Below the pieces are notes generated by a model. It was not told the DNA's origin. It did not search any database and saw only the letters and a program-made list of their open reading frames with translations. A DNA stretch of 35,607 nt, from positions 1 through 35,607 of the forward strand of contig JACQPE010000162.1 of NCBI GenBank assembly GCA_016207685.1, given 5' to 3'. This DNA comes from Elusimicrobiota bacterium. Its GTDB lineage: Bacteria; Elusimicrobiota; Elusimicrobia; JACQPE01. This document shows positions 7,365 through 14,796 of the stretch, piece after piece. The translations under genes were made by a program, and so were the position numbers. The stretch's first letter is position 1; each line of letters begins with the position of its first letter.

Positions 7365-8473
7365 TGCCCTCCGCAATATTGAAGTCTCAAACACCAGCGA
7401 AGCTATCGCTCAATGGTCATATGCCTGAAAGCGCCATCTCGATGATGCGCTATCGGGACGCTTTAAGTTTGGCGGTTCGGCGCGAAATGGAGCGCGACCC
7501 CAAAGTTTTCGTTTTTGGTTTAGACGTGCCGGATCATAAGAAGATTTTTGGCAGCACCAAGGGACTCTTGGAGCAATTCGGCGGCCAACGCTGCTTCGGA
7601 ACGCCGCTTTCGGAGGATGCGATGACCGGGGTGGCCCTGGGCGCCGCTTTGGCGGGCCTGCGTCCGGTGCACGTTCATATCCGCGTTGATTTTATGCTCT
7701 TGGCGATGAATCAAATTGCCAATATGATTTCTAATCTTGCCTACATGAGCGCGGGGTCTCTCAAAATTCCGCTTGTCTTGCGTGCCGTGATCGGCCGTGG
7801 GTGGGGGCAGTCGGCGCAGCACAGCAAGTCCCTGCATAGTATTTTTGCGCATATTCCGGGCCTTAAGGTTGTCATGCCGACCTCGCCGCAGGATGCCTAC
7901 AGCCTGACGCGAGCGGCCATTCGCGATGATAACCCCGTCATTATTTTAGAACACCGCTGGCTTTATGATATTGAGGGGGAGGTTAATGAGGCAAAGGTGG
8001 TTCCTTTGGGCGAGGCGCTGGTGCGCCGGCAGGGCCGGGACGCCACGGTTGTTGCCACCTCATGGATGAATATTGAAGCCATGAAGGCCGCCGAAGTGCT
8101 CGCGAAGCGCGGTGTTGAGCTTGAGGTGGTGGATGCCCGCTCTATCGCTCCTCTTGACGAGAACACGATCCTGCAGTCCGTAGAAAAAACCCAGCGATGC
8201 TTGGTAGCCGATTATGACTGGACTTATTGCGGTTTCAGCGCGGAGCTATCCGCGTTGATTCATCAGTGCTGCTTCGGGTCGTTGAAGCTTCCGGTGGAGC
8301 GTTTAGGGTTTGCTCCTGTTCCCTGTCCCACCACCCGCCCTTTGGAAAATTTATTTTATCCATCCGCCGTTTCGATTATCCGTTCGGTGGAGCGCATGCT
8401 TTCATTATCGGAGACTGATCTCGCGGGAGAGCAATTTTACAGCTACGAGCAAAAATTCAAGGGACCATTTTAA
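7364..8473 (+). CDS. Thiamine-diphosphate-dependent E1, beta subunit
   Basis: Partner of the preceding gene, overlapping it by one base (TGATG). The 369-residue protein has the transketolase pyrimidine-binding domain, with the ThDP-activating Glu at about residue 84 in P-L-S-E-D-A-M-T-G. Further E1-beta marks are the G-R-G-W-G-Q-S-A-Q-H-S-K-S block near residue 145 and V-V-M-P-T-S-P-Q-D-A-Y near 168. The C-terminal transketolase domain follows, with V-V-D-A-R-S-I-A-P-L-D. Length is slightly above the usual 325-340, owing to about 25 extra N-terminal residues; ATG 7421 (M20) is a possible shorter start. Donor may be pyruvate or a hydroxy-ketoacid. Acceptor unknown. Confidence 0.87.
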   Translation: MPSAILKSQTPAKLSLNGHMPESAISMMRYRDALSLAVRREMERDPKVFVFGLDVPDHKKIFGSTKGLLEQFGGQRCFGTPLSEDAMTGVALGAALAGLRPVHVHIRVDFMLLAMNQIANMISNLAYMSAGSLKIPLVLRAVIGRGWGQSAQHSKSLHSIFAHIPGLKVVMPTSPQDAYSLTRAAIRDDNPVIILEHRWLYDIEGEVNEAKVVPLGEALVRRQGRDATVVATSWMNIEAMKAAEVLAKRGVELEVVDARSIAPLDENTILQSVEKTQRCLVADYDWTYCGFSAELSALIHQCCFGSLKLPVERLGFAPVPCPTTRPLENLFYPSAVSIIRSVERMLSLSETDLAGEQFYSYEQKFKGPF

Positions 8474-8526
8474 CCGTTTCCAACGGGACCTGCCGAGGAT
8501 GGAAAACCAGCATTGAGAGTATTAAT

Positions 8527-9585
8527 TTGATCAATATATCCCTGCTTATTCCCACCAGAAATCGCCCTTTATTTATCCGGCGATTATTGAATTATTACGC
8601 TCAAGAGAAATTTTCAGGCCAATTGTTGATCGGCGACTCAAGCGATCCCGAAGAGGCCGCGTTGACGCGCCGGAGCATTGAGGAAGGCGGCCGGGGATTG
8701 CAGATTCGCTATGAAGAGTGTTTTGGCAAGCACATAGCGCCAACGGTCAAGCATCTGTTTAATTTTGTCGCAACGCCCTACGCGGCCATCTTGCCGGATG
8801 ATGATTTTTTAGTTCCCGCAGGCCTGAAACAGGCTGCGGCATTTTTGGATCAACATCCTGCCTGTGTGGGCGCGCAAGGCAAGGCTGTTATATATTCTTT
8901 AAAAACCCCCGGTCCTTTTGGCATTTTAGAATCAGTTGAGCCTTACGGTTTGCGACCGATTTCGGGAATGACGGCCAGCGCGCGATTGCGGCGTCACTTC
9001 CGTCAATATTCGGTGACGATGTTCGCTCTTTATCGCGCGGAAATTTTGGCATTAATGCATGATGACGTAGATCGGATTTGCGACGTGCCTTTTGCTTCCG
9101 AATTGCTGCCGTGTTGTTTATCGGTGATTTGCGGGGAGATCGCGCAGTTGCCCGGACTGTATTTGGCCCGCCAAGCGCACGGCAGCCGGTATTCGCTTTA
9201 TGATGTCTTTGATTGGTATGGCAGCATTAATTGGGCGCCGTCCTATCAATTTTTTCAGGAACGTTTAGTGAAAGAGCTCATGCGCCGCGATGGCCTAACG
9301 GCCCAGGCAGCCACTGCCCTTGTCAAGGAAACTTTTTGGGGGCATATTGTTAAAGGGATGGGGGAAAGTTGGTCCCAGCGTTACAGTGTCTCAACGTTAG
9401 TTTCTTGGAAAGAACGACTCCGGCAGTTGTTCAGGCGTTATTCGATGCCGCGTTATTTTTGGAATTACTTAAAGCCCCTGGTAACGGACCAAGGAGAGTT
9501 GACATGGCCGGCGCTTCAACGCCCCGCGTCGCCCTACTATCATGATTTCCGGTCCATCCAAAAGACCGTATCGGCTAATGTTTGA
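8527..9585 (+). CDS. TIGR00180-like glycosyltransferase, GT-A type
   Basis: The 352-residue protein starts I-N-I-S-L-L-I-P-T-R-N-R-P, the entry strand of GT2-like glycosyltransferases and especially the TIGR00180 group. The metal/nucleotide motif I-L-P-D-D-D-F is at about residues 88-94. There is no ATG near the start of the fold, so TTG 8527 is the likely start; GAGAG lies about 8 nt before it. It would transfer an activated sugar to the growing glycan at the inner face of the membrane. Donor and linkage cannot be told. A 53-nt gap without a clear promoter separates it from the E1 pair. It is the only clear GT-A enzyme in the window, which is few for so many sugar-making genes. Confidence 0.78.
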   Translation: MINISLLIPTRNRPLFIRRLLNYYAQEKFSGQLLIGDSSDPEEAALTRRSIEEGGRGLQIRYEECFGKHIAPTVKHLFNFVATPYAAILPDDDFLVPAGLKQAAAFLDQHPACVGAQGKAVIYSLKTPGPFGILESVEPYGLRPISGMTASARLRRHFRQYSVTMFALYRAEILALMHDDVDRICDVPFASELLPCCLSVICGEIAQLPGLYLARQAHGSRYSLYDVFDWYGSINWAPSYQFFQERLVKELMRRDGLTAQAATALVKETFWGHIVKGMGESWSQRYSVSTLVSWKERLRQLFRRYSMPRYFWNYLKPLVTDQGELTWPALQRPASPYYHDFRSIQKTVSANV

Positions 9586-9603
9586 GTATTTCTGGAGGAA
9601 ATA

Positions 9604-11112
9604 GTGTCGAAACAGCTTGATGTTTTATTTATTCATCCCAATGCGGCGGAGAAAATTTATCAAGATTTAAGCCGTGATTTTTCTGCCATTGAACCCCCTA
9701 TTTGGGCGGCTTTGTTGGCAAACCATGTGCGCGCCAAGGGATATTCATGCGCTATTTTAGACTGCGAAGCCGAGCGCTTGAGCGTCGCCCAGGCGCTTGA
9801 GGCTATACATGACCGCAACCCCCGGTTGGCGGCATTTATTGTTTATGGCCAGCAACCTTCAGCGTCCACGCAAAACATGACCGGAGTCTCGTTATTAAAT
9901 AACGCGCTAAAGGATACTTATCCTCAATATCCAACCATAGCGATCGGCCTTTATCCATCCGCATTGCCTGAAAAAACTTTGCAGGATGAAAAATTGGATT
10001 TTGTCGGACAGGGCGAAGGCGCGGCGACTTTGGTCGGCCTTTGTCAGATTGATGATAAGGGCGACCATTCTCGCCTGCGCCAAGTCCCTGGATTATGGTA
10101 CCGGCACGACGGCGCTATTGTGGCGGCCGGCCCGGCGCATAATATTGCCCAAGAGATGCTGCCTCAAGAACTACCGGGCATGGCCTGGGACTTGCTGCCC
10201 ATGAAAAAATATCGAACCAGCAATTGGCATGCATTCACCAATAATAATCAGAATATGCCCTTTGCCTCGCTCTACACGAGCCTGGGGTGCCCTTTTAAGT
10301 GCAGTTTTTGCTGCATCAACGCTCCCTTCGGCGGGTCAAGTTTTCGCTATTGGAGTCCTGAATTTATTTTGGGTGAGTTTGACAAGATTGCCGATATGGG
10401 CATCATCAATGTCAAGATTGCGGATGAAATGTTCGTTTTGAATCAGAACCATTTCATGAAGGTTTGTCAGTTGATTGCCGGACGTGGGCACCATTTCAAT
10501 ATTTGGGCCTATGCCCGAATTGACACCGTTAAAGAGGAGTATTTGGAGACTCTCAAAAAAGCCGGGGTCAACTGGCTGGCCTTGGGTATCGAAAGCGGCG
10601 TCAAAACGGTTCGGGCTGATGTCATTAAGGGAAAATTTGAAGACATCAATATCCGTGACGTTGTTCAAAAAATCAGGGAGCATGGGATCAGCGTGATCGG
10701 GAATTTCATTTTCGGCTTGCCGGAAGATACCGAGGAGACGATGCGGCAGACCTTGGATTTGGCTTTGGAGATGAAATGCGACATGATTAATTTTTACAGC
10801 TGCATGGCTTATCCGGGGAGCGCCCTGCACCATGTGGCCCTAGAACAGAAATGGGAACTGCCGGATACCTACGCCGGTTATTCGCAGCATGCTTATGAAA
10901 CAAAACCTTTGCCCACCAAGCATATTTCCGCCAGAGAAGTTTTGGCGTTTAGGGATAGGGCGTTTACCCGCTATTTTTCGGACCCCGGGTATTTAGCTTT
11001 TGTCAAAGAAAAGTTCGGCCAAGAAACTTTCGACAATATCGCCGTCATGAACAGCCACAAATTACGCAGGGCTATCGTCGAAAAAAGCGCCGCGAGCGCC
11101 CTGTCTGTTTAG
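9604..11112 (+). CDS. B12-binding-type radical SAM protein
   Basis: The 502-residue protein has an N-terminal Rossmann-like domain (about 1-160) in the position of a cobalamin-binding domain, then the radical SAM cluster motif C229-x3-C233-x2-C236 in L-G-C-P-F-K-C-S-F-C. Further radical SAM marks are the W-L-A-L-G-I-E-S-G block and a G-x-I-x-G-x-x-x-F-G-L-P-E strand. Start is GTG 9604 with GGAGG at 9594-9598. Relatives methylate unactivated carbons or remodel carbon skeletons. Here a sugar or lipid-carrier modification is likely, but the substrate is unknown. The cobalamin-binding His signature D-x-H-x-x-G is not visible, as in many class B enzymes. The second radical SAM gene follows. Confidence 0.8.
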   Translation: MSKQLDVLFIHPNAAEKIYQDLSRDFSAIEPPIWAALLANHVRAKGYSCAILDCEAERLSVAQALEAIHDRNPRLAAFIVYGQQPSASTQNMTGVSLLNNALKDTYPQYPTIAIGLYPSALPEKTLQDEKLDFVGQGEGAATLVGLCQIDDKGDHSRLRQVPGLWYRHDGAIVAAGPAHNIAQEMLPQELPGMAWDLLPMKKYRTSNWHAFTNNNQNMPFASLYTSLGCPFKCSFCCINAPFGGSSFRYWSPEFILGEFDKIADMGIINVKIADEMFVLNQNHFMKVCQLIAGRGHHFNIWAYARIDTVKEEYLETLKKAGVNWLALGIESGVKTVRADVIKGKFEDINIRDVVQKIREHGISVIGNFIFGLPEDTEETMRQTLDLALEMKCDMINFYSCMAYPGSALHHVALEQKWELPDTYAGYSQHAYETKPLPTKHISAREVLAFRDRAFTRYFSDPGYLAFVKEKFGQETFDNIAVMNSHKLRRAIVEKSAASALSV

Positions 11113-11122
11113 GCGGCTCATC

Positions 11123-11156
11123 TTGTTATGTCCGCATAAATCGGATAAGATATAAT
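11123..11156 (+). promoter_or_regulatory. Sigma70-type promoter before the second radical SAM gene
   Basis: TTGTTA (11123-11128) and TAAGAT (11146-11151) are spaced by 17 nt, each with 4 of 6 consensus matches. A perfect TATAAT overlaps at 11151-11156 and could be used with an atypical upstream contact. It lies in the 79-nt gap before ATG 11192. Confidence 0.45.
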
Positions 11157-11180
11157 AATCGTTACTAAAAAGTATTGATC

Positions 11181-11185
11181 GGAGG
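11181..11185 (+). promoter_or_regulatory. Shine-Dalgarno deciding the start of the second radical SAM gene
   Basis: GGAGG is 6 nt upstream of ATG 11192. It supports that start over the adjacent in-frame TTG at 11189. Confidence 0.7.
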
Positions 11186-11191
11186 ATATTG

Positions 11192-12691
11192 ATGAAAGTA
11201 ACATTCGGTTATCATAGTTGGACGGGCGAGTATGGACTTTTCGGCCACTTTGCCAAAAGGAATTCAACATGGCCGCCCCTTAATCTGGCGTTGCTTGGCG
11301 CTATTGTGGAGGCCAGCGGACACAAGGCCATGATTATTGATGGCGAGGCAATGGGCCTTAAAGCCGATAAATTGGCCAAGGCCATCATTGAATCGAAACC
11401 GGATATCGTCGGCCTAACTTGTTATAGCCCGTTTTTTCATTTGAGCACGGATGTCGCCAAAGCGGTCAAAAAATTAGATCCGAATATGCCCATTATGGTG
11501 GGCGGGCCGCATCTGACTATCATGAAGGAGAAGGCGATGTTGCCGCATTTTGATTATGGATTTATCGGCGAAACGGAAAAATCTTTACCCGCTTTTCTTG
11601 AAGCTTTTCAAACCGACCGCGACTTTTCTAAAGTCCACGGTTTGATGTATCGAAAGGGCGAGGAAATTGTCAATACCGGCGAGCCTCAATGGGTCGAGGC
11701 TGAGTCTGCGACCAAAGGAATCAATATTGGCAAGTATTATCCGCTTGATGAGTTTCCTCTTCCGGCCAGACACCTCTTGCCAATGAACAAATATCGTTTG
11801 GGAACAATGCATGGTCGGCGGCATTTCACCTCTATTCAAACCATGCGGGGTTGCCCTTGGACATGTATTTTTTGCGCATCAGCAGCTTTGAAAACGACGA
11901 GGGTCGTCATGCGAAGCCCTAAGTCCGTGGTTGATGAAATGGTCAAAGTCAAAAGAGATTTTCCTTTCATTGACCATTTTTATGTGGTTGATGACGTTTT
12001 GACCCTCTGGCCCAAGCATATCAGGGAAATTTGCGATCGAATCAACGCCGAGGGATTAAAAATTACCTTCGAAGGCAGCACCCGGGCAAACCTGGTTGAT
12101 AATGAACTTATTAAATACATGGCCAAGACCGGCCTTGTCAGGCTGTCTTTTGGACTGGAAACCGTTGATCCTCAAATGCGCGAAACCATGCAAAAGAAAG
12201 TTCCGATGGAAGCTTACGTTAAGGCTAACCGTATCTGCGCTGATAACAATGTCGAGGCCATGAATTCGATGATGTTGGGGCTTCCCGGGGAAACCAAGGA
12301 GACCATCAGAACAACTCTCCAATGGCTAAGAAATGCCCGGGATGTTAAACAGGCCAATTTTGCCATTGCGATCCCATATCCGGGAACGGAATTTCACGAT
12401 ATGGCGATTAATGGGACGCATGGCGTCGAGCTGCTGTCCGAGGACTTTTCGGAATACTTGCGCTATGGCTCGGCCGTGACCAAAATCGGAGAGCTCACCC
12501 CCAAGGACTTGATTGATCTTCAGAACGAGGGTTTCGTGAGCATTTATTCGGCGCCTTGGCGCTGGATGCCCGTTTGGCATAAACACGGGACAATAGGGTT
12601 TCTTCTCATGATGTGGCGTGTCGTCAAACTTTGGAAGCGCAAGTTTTTTGAAGCCGCGCAGCCATTCAGGGTTCATCCCGGGGTTCCATAA
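11192..12691 (+). CDS. B12-binding radical SAM protein
   Basis: The 499-residue protein has a cobalamin-type N-terminal domain (about residues 1-135, with the V-G-G-P-H-L-T loop near 103) and the Fe-S motif C221-x3-C225-x2-C228 in R-G-C-P-W-T-C-I-F-C. The C-terminal part carries S-F-G-L-E-T and a glycine-rich M-L-G-L-P-G-E strand typical of the TIM barrel. It is similar in layout to the preceding radical SAM protein but clearly diverged, so they probably act on different steps. A putative promoter lies just upstream. Possible roles are C-methylation or methylene bridging of a deoxysugar or of the lipid anchor; none can be chosen from sequence. Confidence 0.83.
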   Translation: MKVTFGYHSWTGEYGLFGHFAKRNSTWPPLNLALLGAIVEASGHKAMIIDGEAMGLKADKLAKAIIESKPDIVGLTCYSPFFHLSTDVAKAVKKLDPNMPIMVGGPHLTIMKEKAMLPHFDYGFIGETEKSLPAFLEAFQTDRDFSKVHGLMYRKGEEIVNTGEPQWVEAESATKGINIGKYYPLDEFPLPARHLLPMNKYRLGTMHGRRHFTSIQTMRGCPWTCIFCASAALKTTRVVMRSPKSVVDEMVKVKRDFPFIDHFYVVDDVLTLWPKHIREICDRINAEGLKITFEGSTRANLVDNELIKYMAKTGLVRLSFGLETVDPQMRETMQKKVPMEAYVKANRICADNNVEAMNSMMLGLPGETKETIRTTLQWLRNARDVKQANFAIAIPYPGTEFHDMAINGTHGVELLSEDFSEYLRYGSAVTKIGELTPKDLIDLQNEGFVSIYSAPWRWMPVWHKHGTIGFLLMMWRVVKLWKRKFFEAAQPFRVHPGVP

Positions 12692-12741
12692 CTTTTGGGT
12701 TGACTCGCCCCCACGGGCGTCTGATTTAATAATTTATTTGG

Positions 12742-12791
12742 TTGACGATTGAATAAGACGCCTCTTTTATCATTGCCTCTTTTGGTAAAAT
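12742..12791 (+). promoter_or_regulatory. Promoter region for the exporter and following genes
   Basis: Two overlapping candidates: TTGACG (12742-12747), 17 nt, TTTTAT (12765-12770); and an extended -10, TGGTAAAAT (12783-12791). With the second, transcription begins near 12798 and the leader would include the inverted repeat at 12829-12917. The same TGGTAAAAT sequence occurs in the promoter at 29148-29176. Confidence 0.5.
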
Positions 12792-12828
12792 AGATTAAGT
12801 CAAGTCAGGCAGATCTTCCACCATCCCG

Positions 12829-12917
12829 CGTCATTGCGAGGGACCGAAGGGCCCGTGGCAATCTCATCAAAGGAAGTTTCCCTGTGTTGAGGCCGCTTCG
12901 CTCTGTCCGCAATGACG
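12829..12917. repeat. Dispersed inverted repeat with CGTCATTGCG ends (MITE/REP-like)
   Basis: The ends are a perfect 10-bp inverted repeat, CGTCATTGCG (12829-12838) and CGCAATGACG (12908-12917), with imperfect pairing continuing inward: both arms read as variants of GAGGGACCGAAGGGCC / GGACAGAGCGAAGCGGCC. Sequences of this CATTGCGAG...CAATGAC type are common dispersed repeats in diverse bacterial genomes. It lies in the leader of the exporter gene and carries an in-frame ATG (12912) that is probably not the true start. Confidence 0.75.
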
Positions 12918-12944
12918 GATAGGGGAAGCTCTGTAAGTTCGGCA

Positions 12945-14789
12945 ATGAATACACAGAATTATTCCCAAACCTCGCCAAATAATTGGGCCGCGCGTGAATC
13001 CGGTTTAGGGGCGTTTTATTGGCGCGTTGTGCTGCGGCCTTATTTTTGGGATTCACTCGCCGTCTTATTTTTGATGAGCGGCAACGCTCTTTTGGATACC
13101 TTAACCATCGGATTTACCGTGCCCTTGCTGGACGCGGTCACGCGTCCCCGGGAAGCCATGGAGAGCAAGGCGGTCCTATGGTTTCGGGAAAAATTGGGTT
13201 GGTCCTACTTATCCGATCCCGGCCATGTTATTTTTGTTTTTTTAGTGATTGTCACCGTCTTTTTTATTCTGCGGGGAGCTTTTAATCTTTTTAATCAAAT
13301 TTGCATTTCCGGCATCGCCCATAAACTTCGGCGTAGCATCAAGATCATGCTTCTGGACCATTTTTTGCAGGCGCGCTACACGAGCTTGACAAGCCGTGGG
13401 CGCGGCGCTATTTTGCGCGATTTGGTGGCTCCCGCGGATTCGCTTTATATCAATATTTCTAATTTAGGTTTTTTGTTGACCAGCAGTCTTAATGTGTGTC
13501 TTTTAATTGGGATGTTGATGTATCTTTCGTGGTGGATGACAGTGTTAACAGCGGCAGTGGCTTTAAGCATGATCTATCTGTGGCGGCGATTGGCGGATGA
13601 GAAGGCGCGCCATTACGGAGGCGTTGTCTATGAGAATGACCGCAGCATGTCGAAACTGGAGGTTGATTCCATTGACGGCATTAAGGTCGTTAAGGCGCAT
13701 TTGCTTCAGGCTAACATCTTAAAGCGCTACAAGGAAATTTTGCTTGCTGATTTCATGCCGCAGATGCGCCTGGTTTTTTTGCGCAGCGCGCCGTCTTTCA
13801 TCAATGAAACGGTTGGCGGCGTGGCGGTGTTGTCGCTGGGAGCGTTGGTATTTTTGGCGCCGTCATTGGGTTTGAGCTTTTCGATTTTTGGCGCTTTTTT
13901 GCTGGCATTGCGACGCATCAGCCCTTCTGTTGCGGCCATCAACGCCTCATTTGTTGAGTTCCGCCGGTCGCAACGCGGCCTAGAAGTCATCGATGAGGTG
14001 CTTCATGCGATGCCCATGGAGCCTTCCGGAAACCGAGCCCTGCCTGATGTTGAACGCATTGAGTTTGATGGATTAAATTTTAGCTACCCAACGGTTCACG
14101 AAATCCCCACCCTGACCAACATTAATTTTGATATGCAGCGCGGCACGATCACGGCTTTAGTGGGTCCGACGGGGTCGGGCAAAAGCACGCTGGCCAATTT
14201 GCTTCTTCGATTTTATGAACCGACACAAGGCGCTATTAAATTAAATGGTCATGACTTGAAAGAGTACCGGCTTTTTGAATGGCGCCGTAAGATCGGCTAT
14301 GTTTCCCAGGATGTTTTTTTATTTAACGCTTCCATCGGCGACAACATCGCTCTTTGGCAGGATGGGGTCACTCAAGAGCAAGTCGAGGAAGCCTGCCGCT
14401 TGGCGCAGTTGCACGATTTTATCGTGACTTTACCGGAGGGCTATGACACCGTGGCCGGCGACAGGGGCTTGCGTTTATCGGGCGGACAATGCCAGAGAGT
14501 CGCCATTGCGCGCGCGATTTTGCAGAAGCCGCAAGTTTTGATTTTGGATGAGGCGACCAGCGCTTTAGACAATTTGACGGAGAAGGCGATCTATGAGGCG
14601 ATCGGCCGCCTGCGCTCGCAGTCGGTGGTTATTGTGATTGCCCATCGCTTAAGCACCATCGGCCATGCCGACCAGGTTATTGTTTTGGAGAATGGCCGGA
14701 TTTTGGAATCGGGAAGCCCTCCGGGCTTGATGGAGGCCAGGGGATTATTTTGGCGTTTGTGTCAGGCCGAAGCGCTGGCGGCGCTGTAG
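12945..14789 (+). CDS. MsbA-like ABC exporter, fused membrane and ATPase domains
   Basis: The half-transporter (614 aa from ATG 12945) has a six-helix type IV exporter domain (about residues 35-335) and a nucleotide-binding domain. Visible ATPase motifs are Walker A G-P-T-G-S-G-K-S-T (407-415), signature L-S-G-G-Q (511-515), Walker B V-L-I-L-D-E (531-536) and the H-loop His567. It would work as a homodimer, flipping a lipid-linked sugar or glycan across the inner membrane (MsbA/PglK-like role). The in-frame ATG at 12912 lies within the dispersed repeat, so I prefer 12945 although its ribosome site is poor. Its place in the middle of the glycan cluster suits export of the product. No Wzx/Wzy genes are in the window. 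Confidence 0.88.
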   Translation: MNTQNYSQTSPNNWAARESGLGAFYWRVVLRPYFWDSLAVLFLMSGNALLDTLTIGFTVPLLDAVTRPREAMESKAVLWFREKLGWSYLSDPGHVIFVFLVIVTVFFILRGAFNLFNQICISGIAHKLRRSIKIMLLDHFLQARYTSLTSRGRGAILRDLVAPADSLYINISNLGFLLTSSLNVCLLIGMLMYLSWWMTVLTAAVALSMIYLWRRLADEKARHYGGVVYENDRSMSKLEVDSIDGIKVVKAHLLQANILKRYKEILLADFMPQMRLVFLRSAPSFINETVGGVAVLSLGALVFLAPSLGLSFSIFGAFLLALRRISPSVAAINASFVEFRRSQRGLEVIDEVLHAMPMEPSGNRALPDVERIEFDGLNFSYPTVHEIPTLTNINFDMQRGTITALVGPTGSGKSTLANLLLRFYEPTQGAIKLNGHDLKEYRLFEWRRKIGYVSQDVFLFNASIGDNIALWQDGVTQEQVEEACRLAQLHDFIVTLPEGYDTVAGDRGLRLSGGQCQRVAIARAILQKPQVLILDEATSALDNLTEKAIYEAIGRLRSQSVVIVIAHRLSTIGHADQVIVLENGRILESGSPPGLMEARGLFWRLCQAEALAAL

Positions 14790-14796
14790 GGATAAT

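Noticed and set aside
6342-8473. Housekeeping pyruvate dehydrogenase E1
   Set aside because: No E2 or E3 gene follows, and the pair is fused by overlaps into a sugar operon; a sugar-related ThDP role fits better, although it cannot be excluded from sequence alone.
12829-12917. Rho-independent terminator
   Set aside because: The inverted repeat has a long imperfect stem and no T-run; its ends match a known type of dispersed repeat instead.
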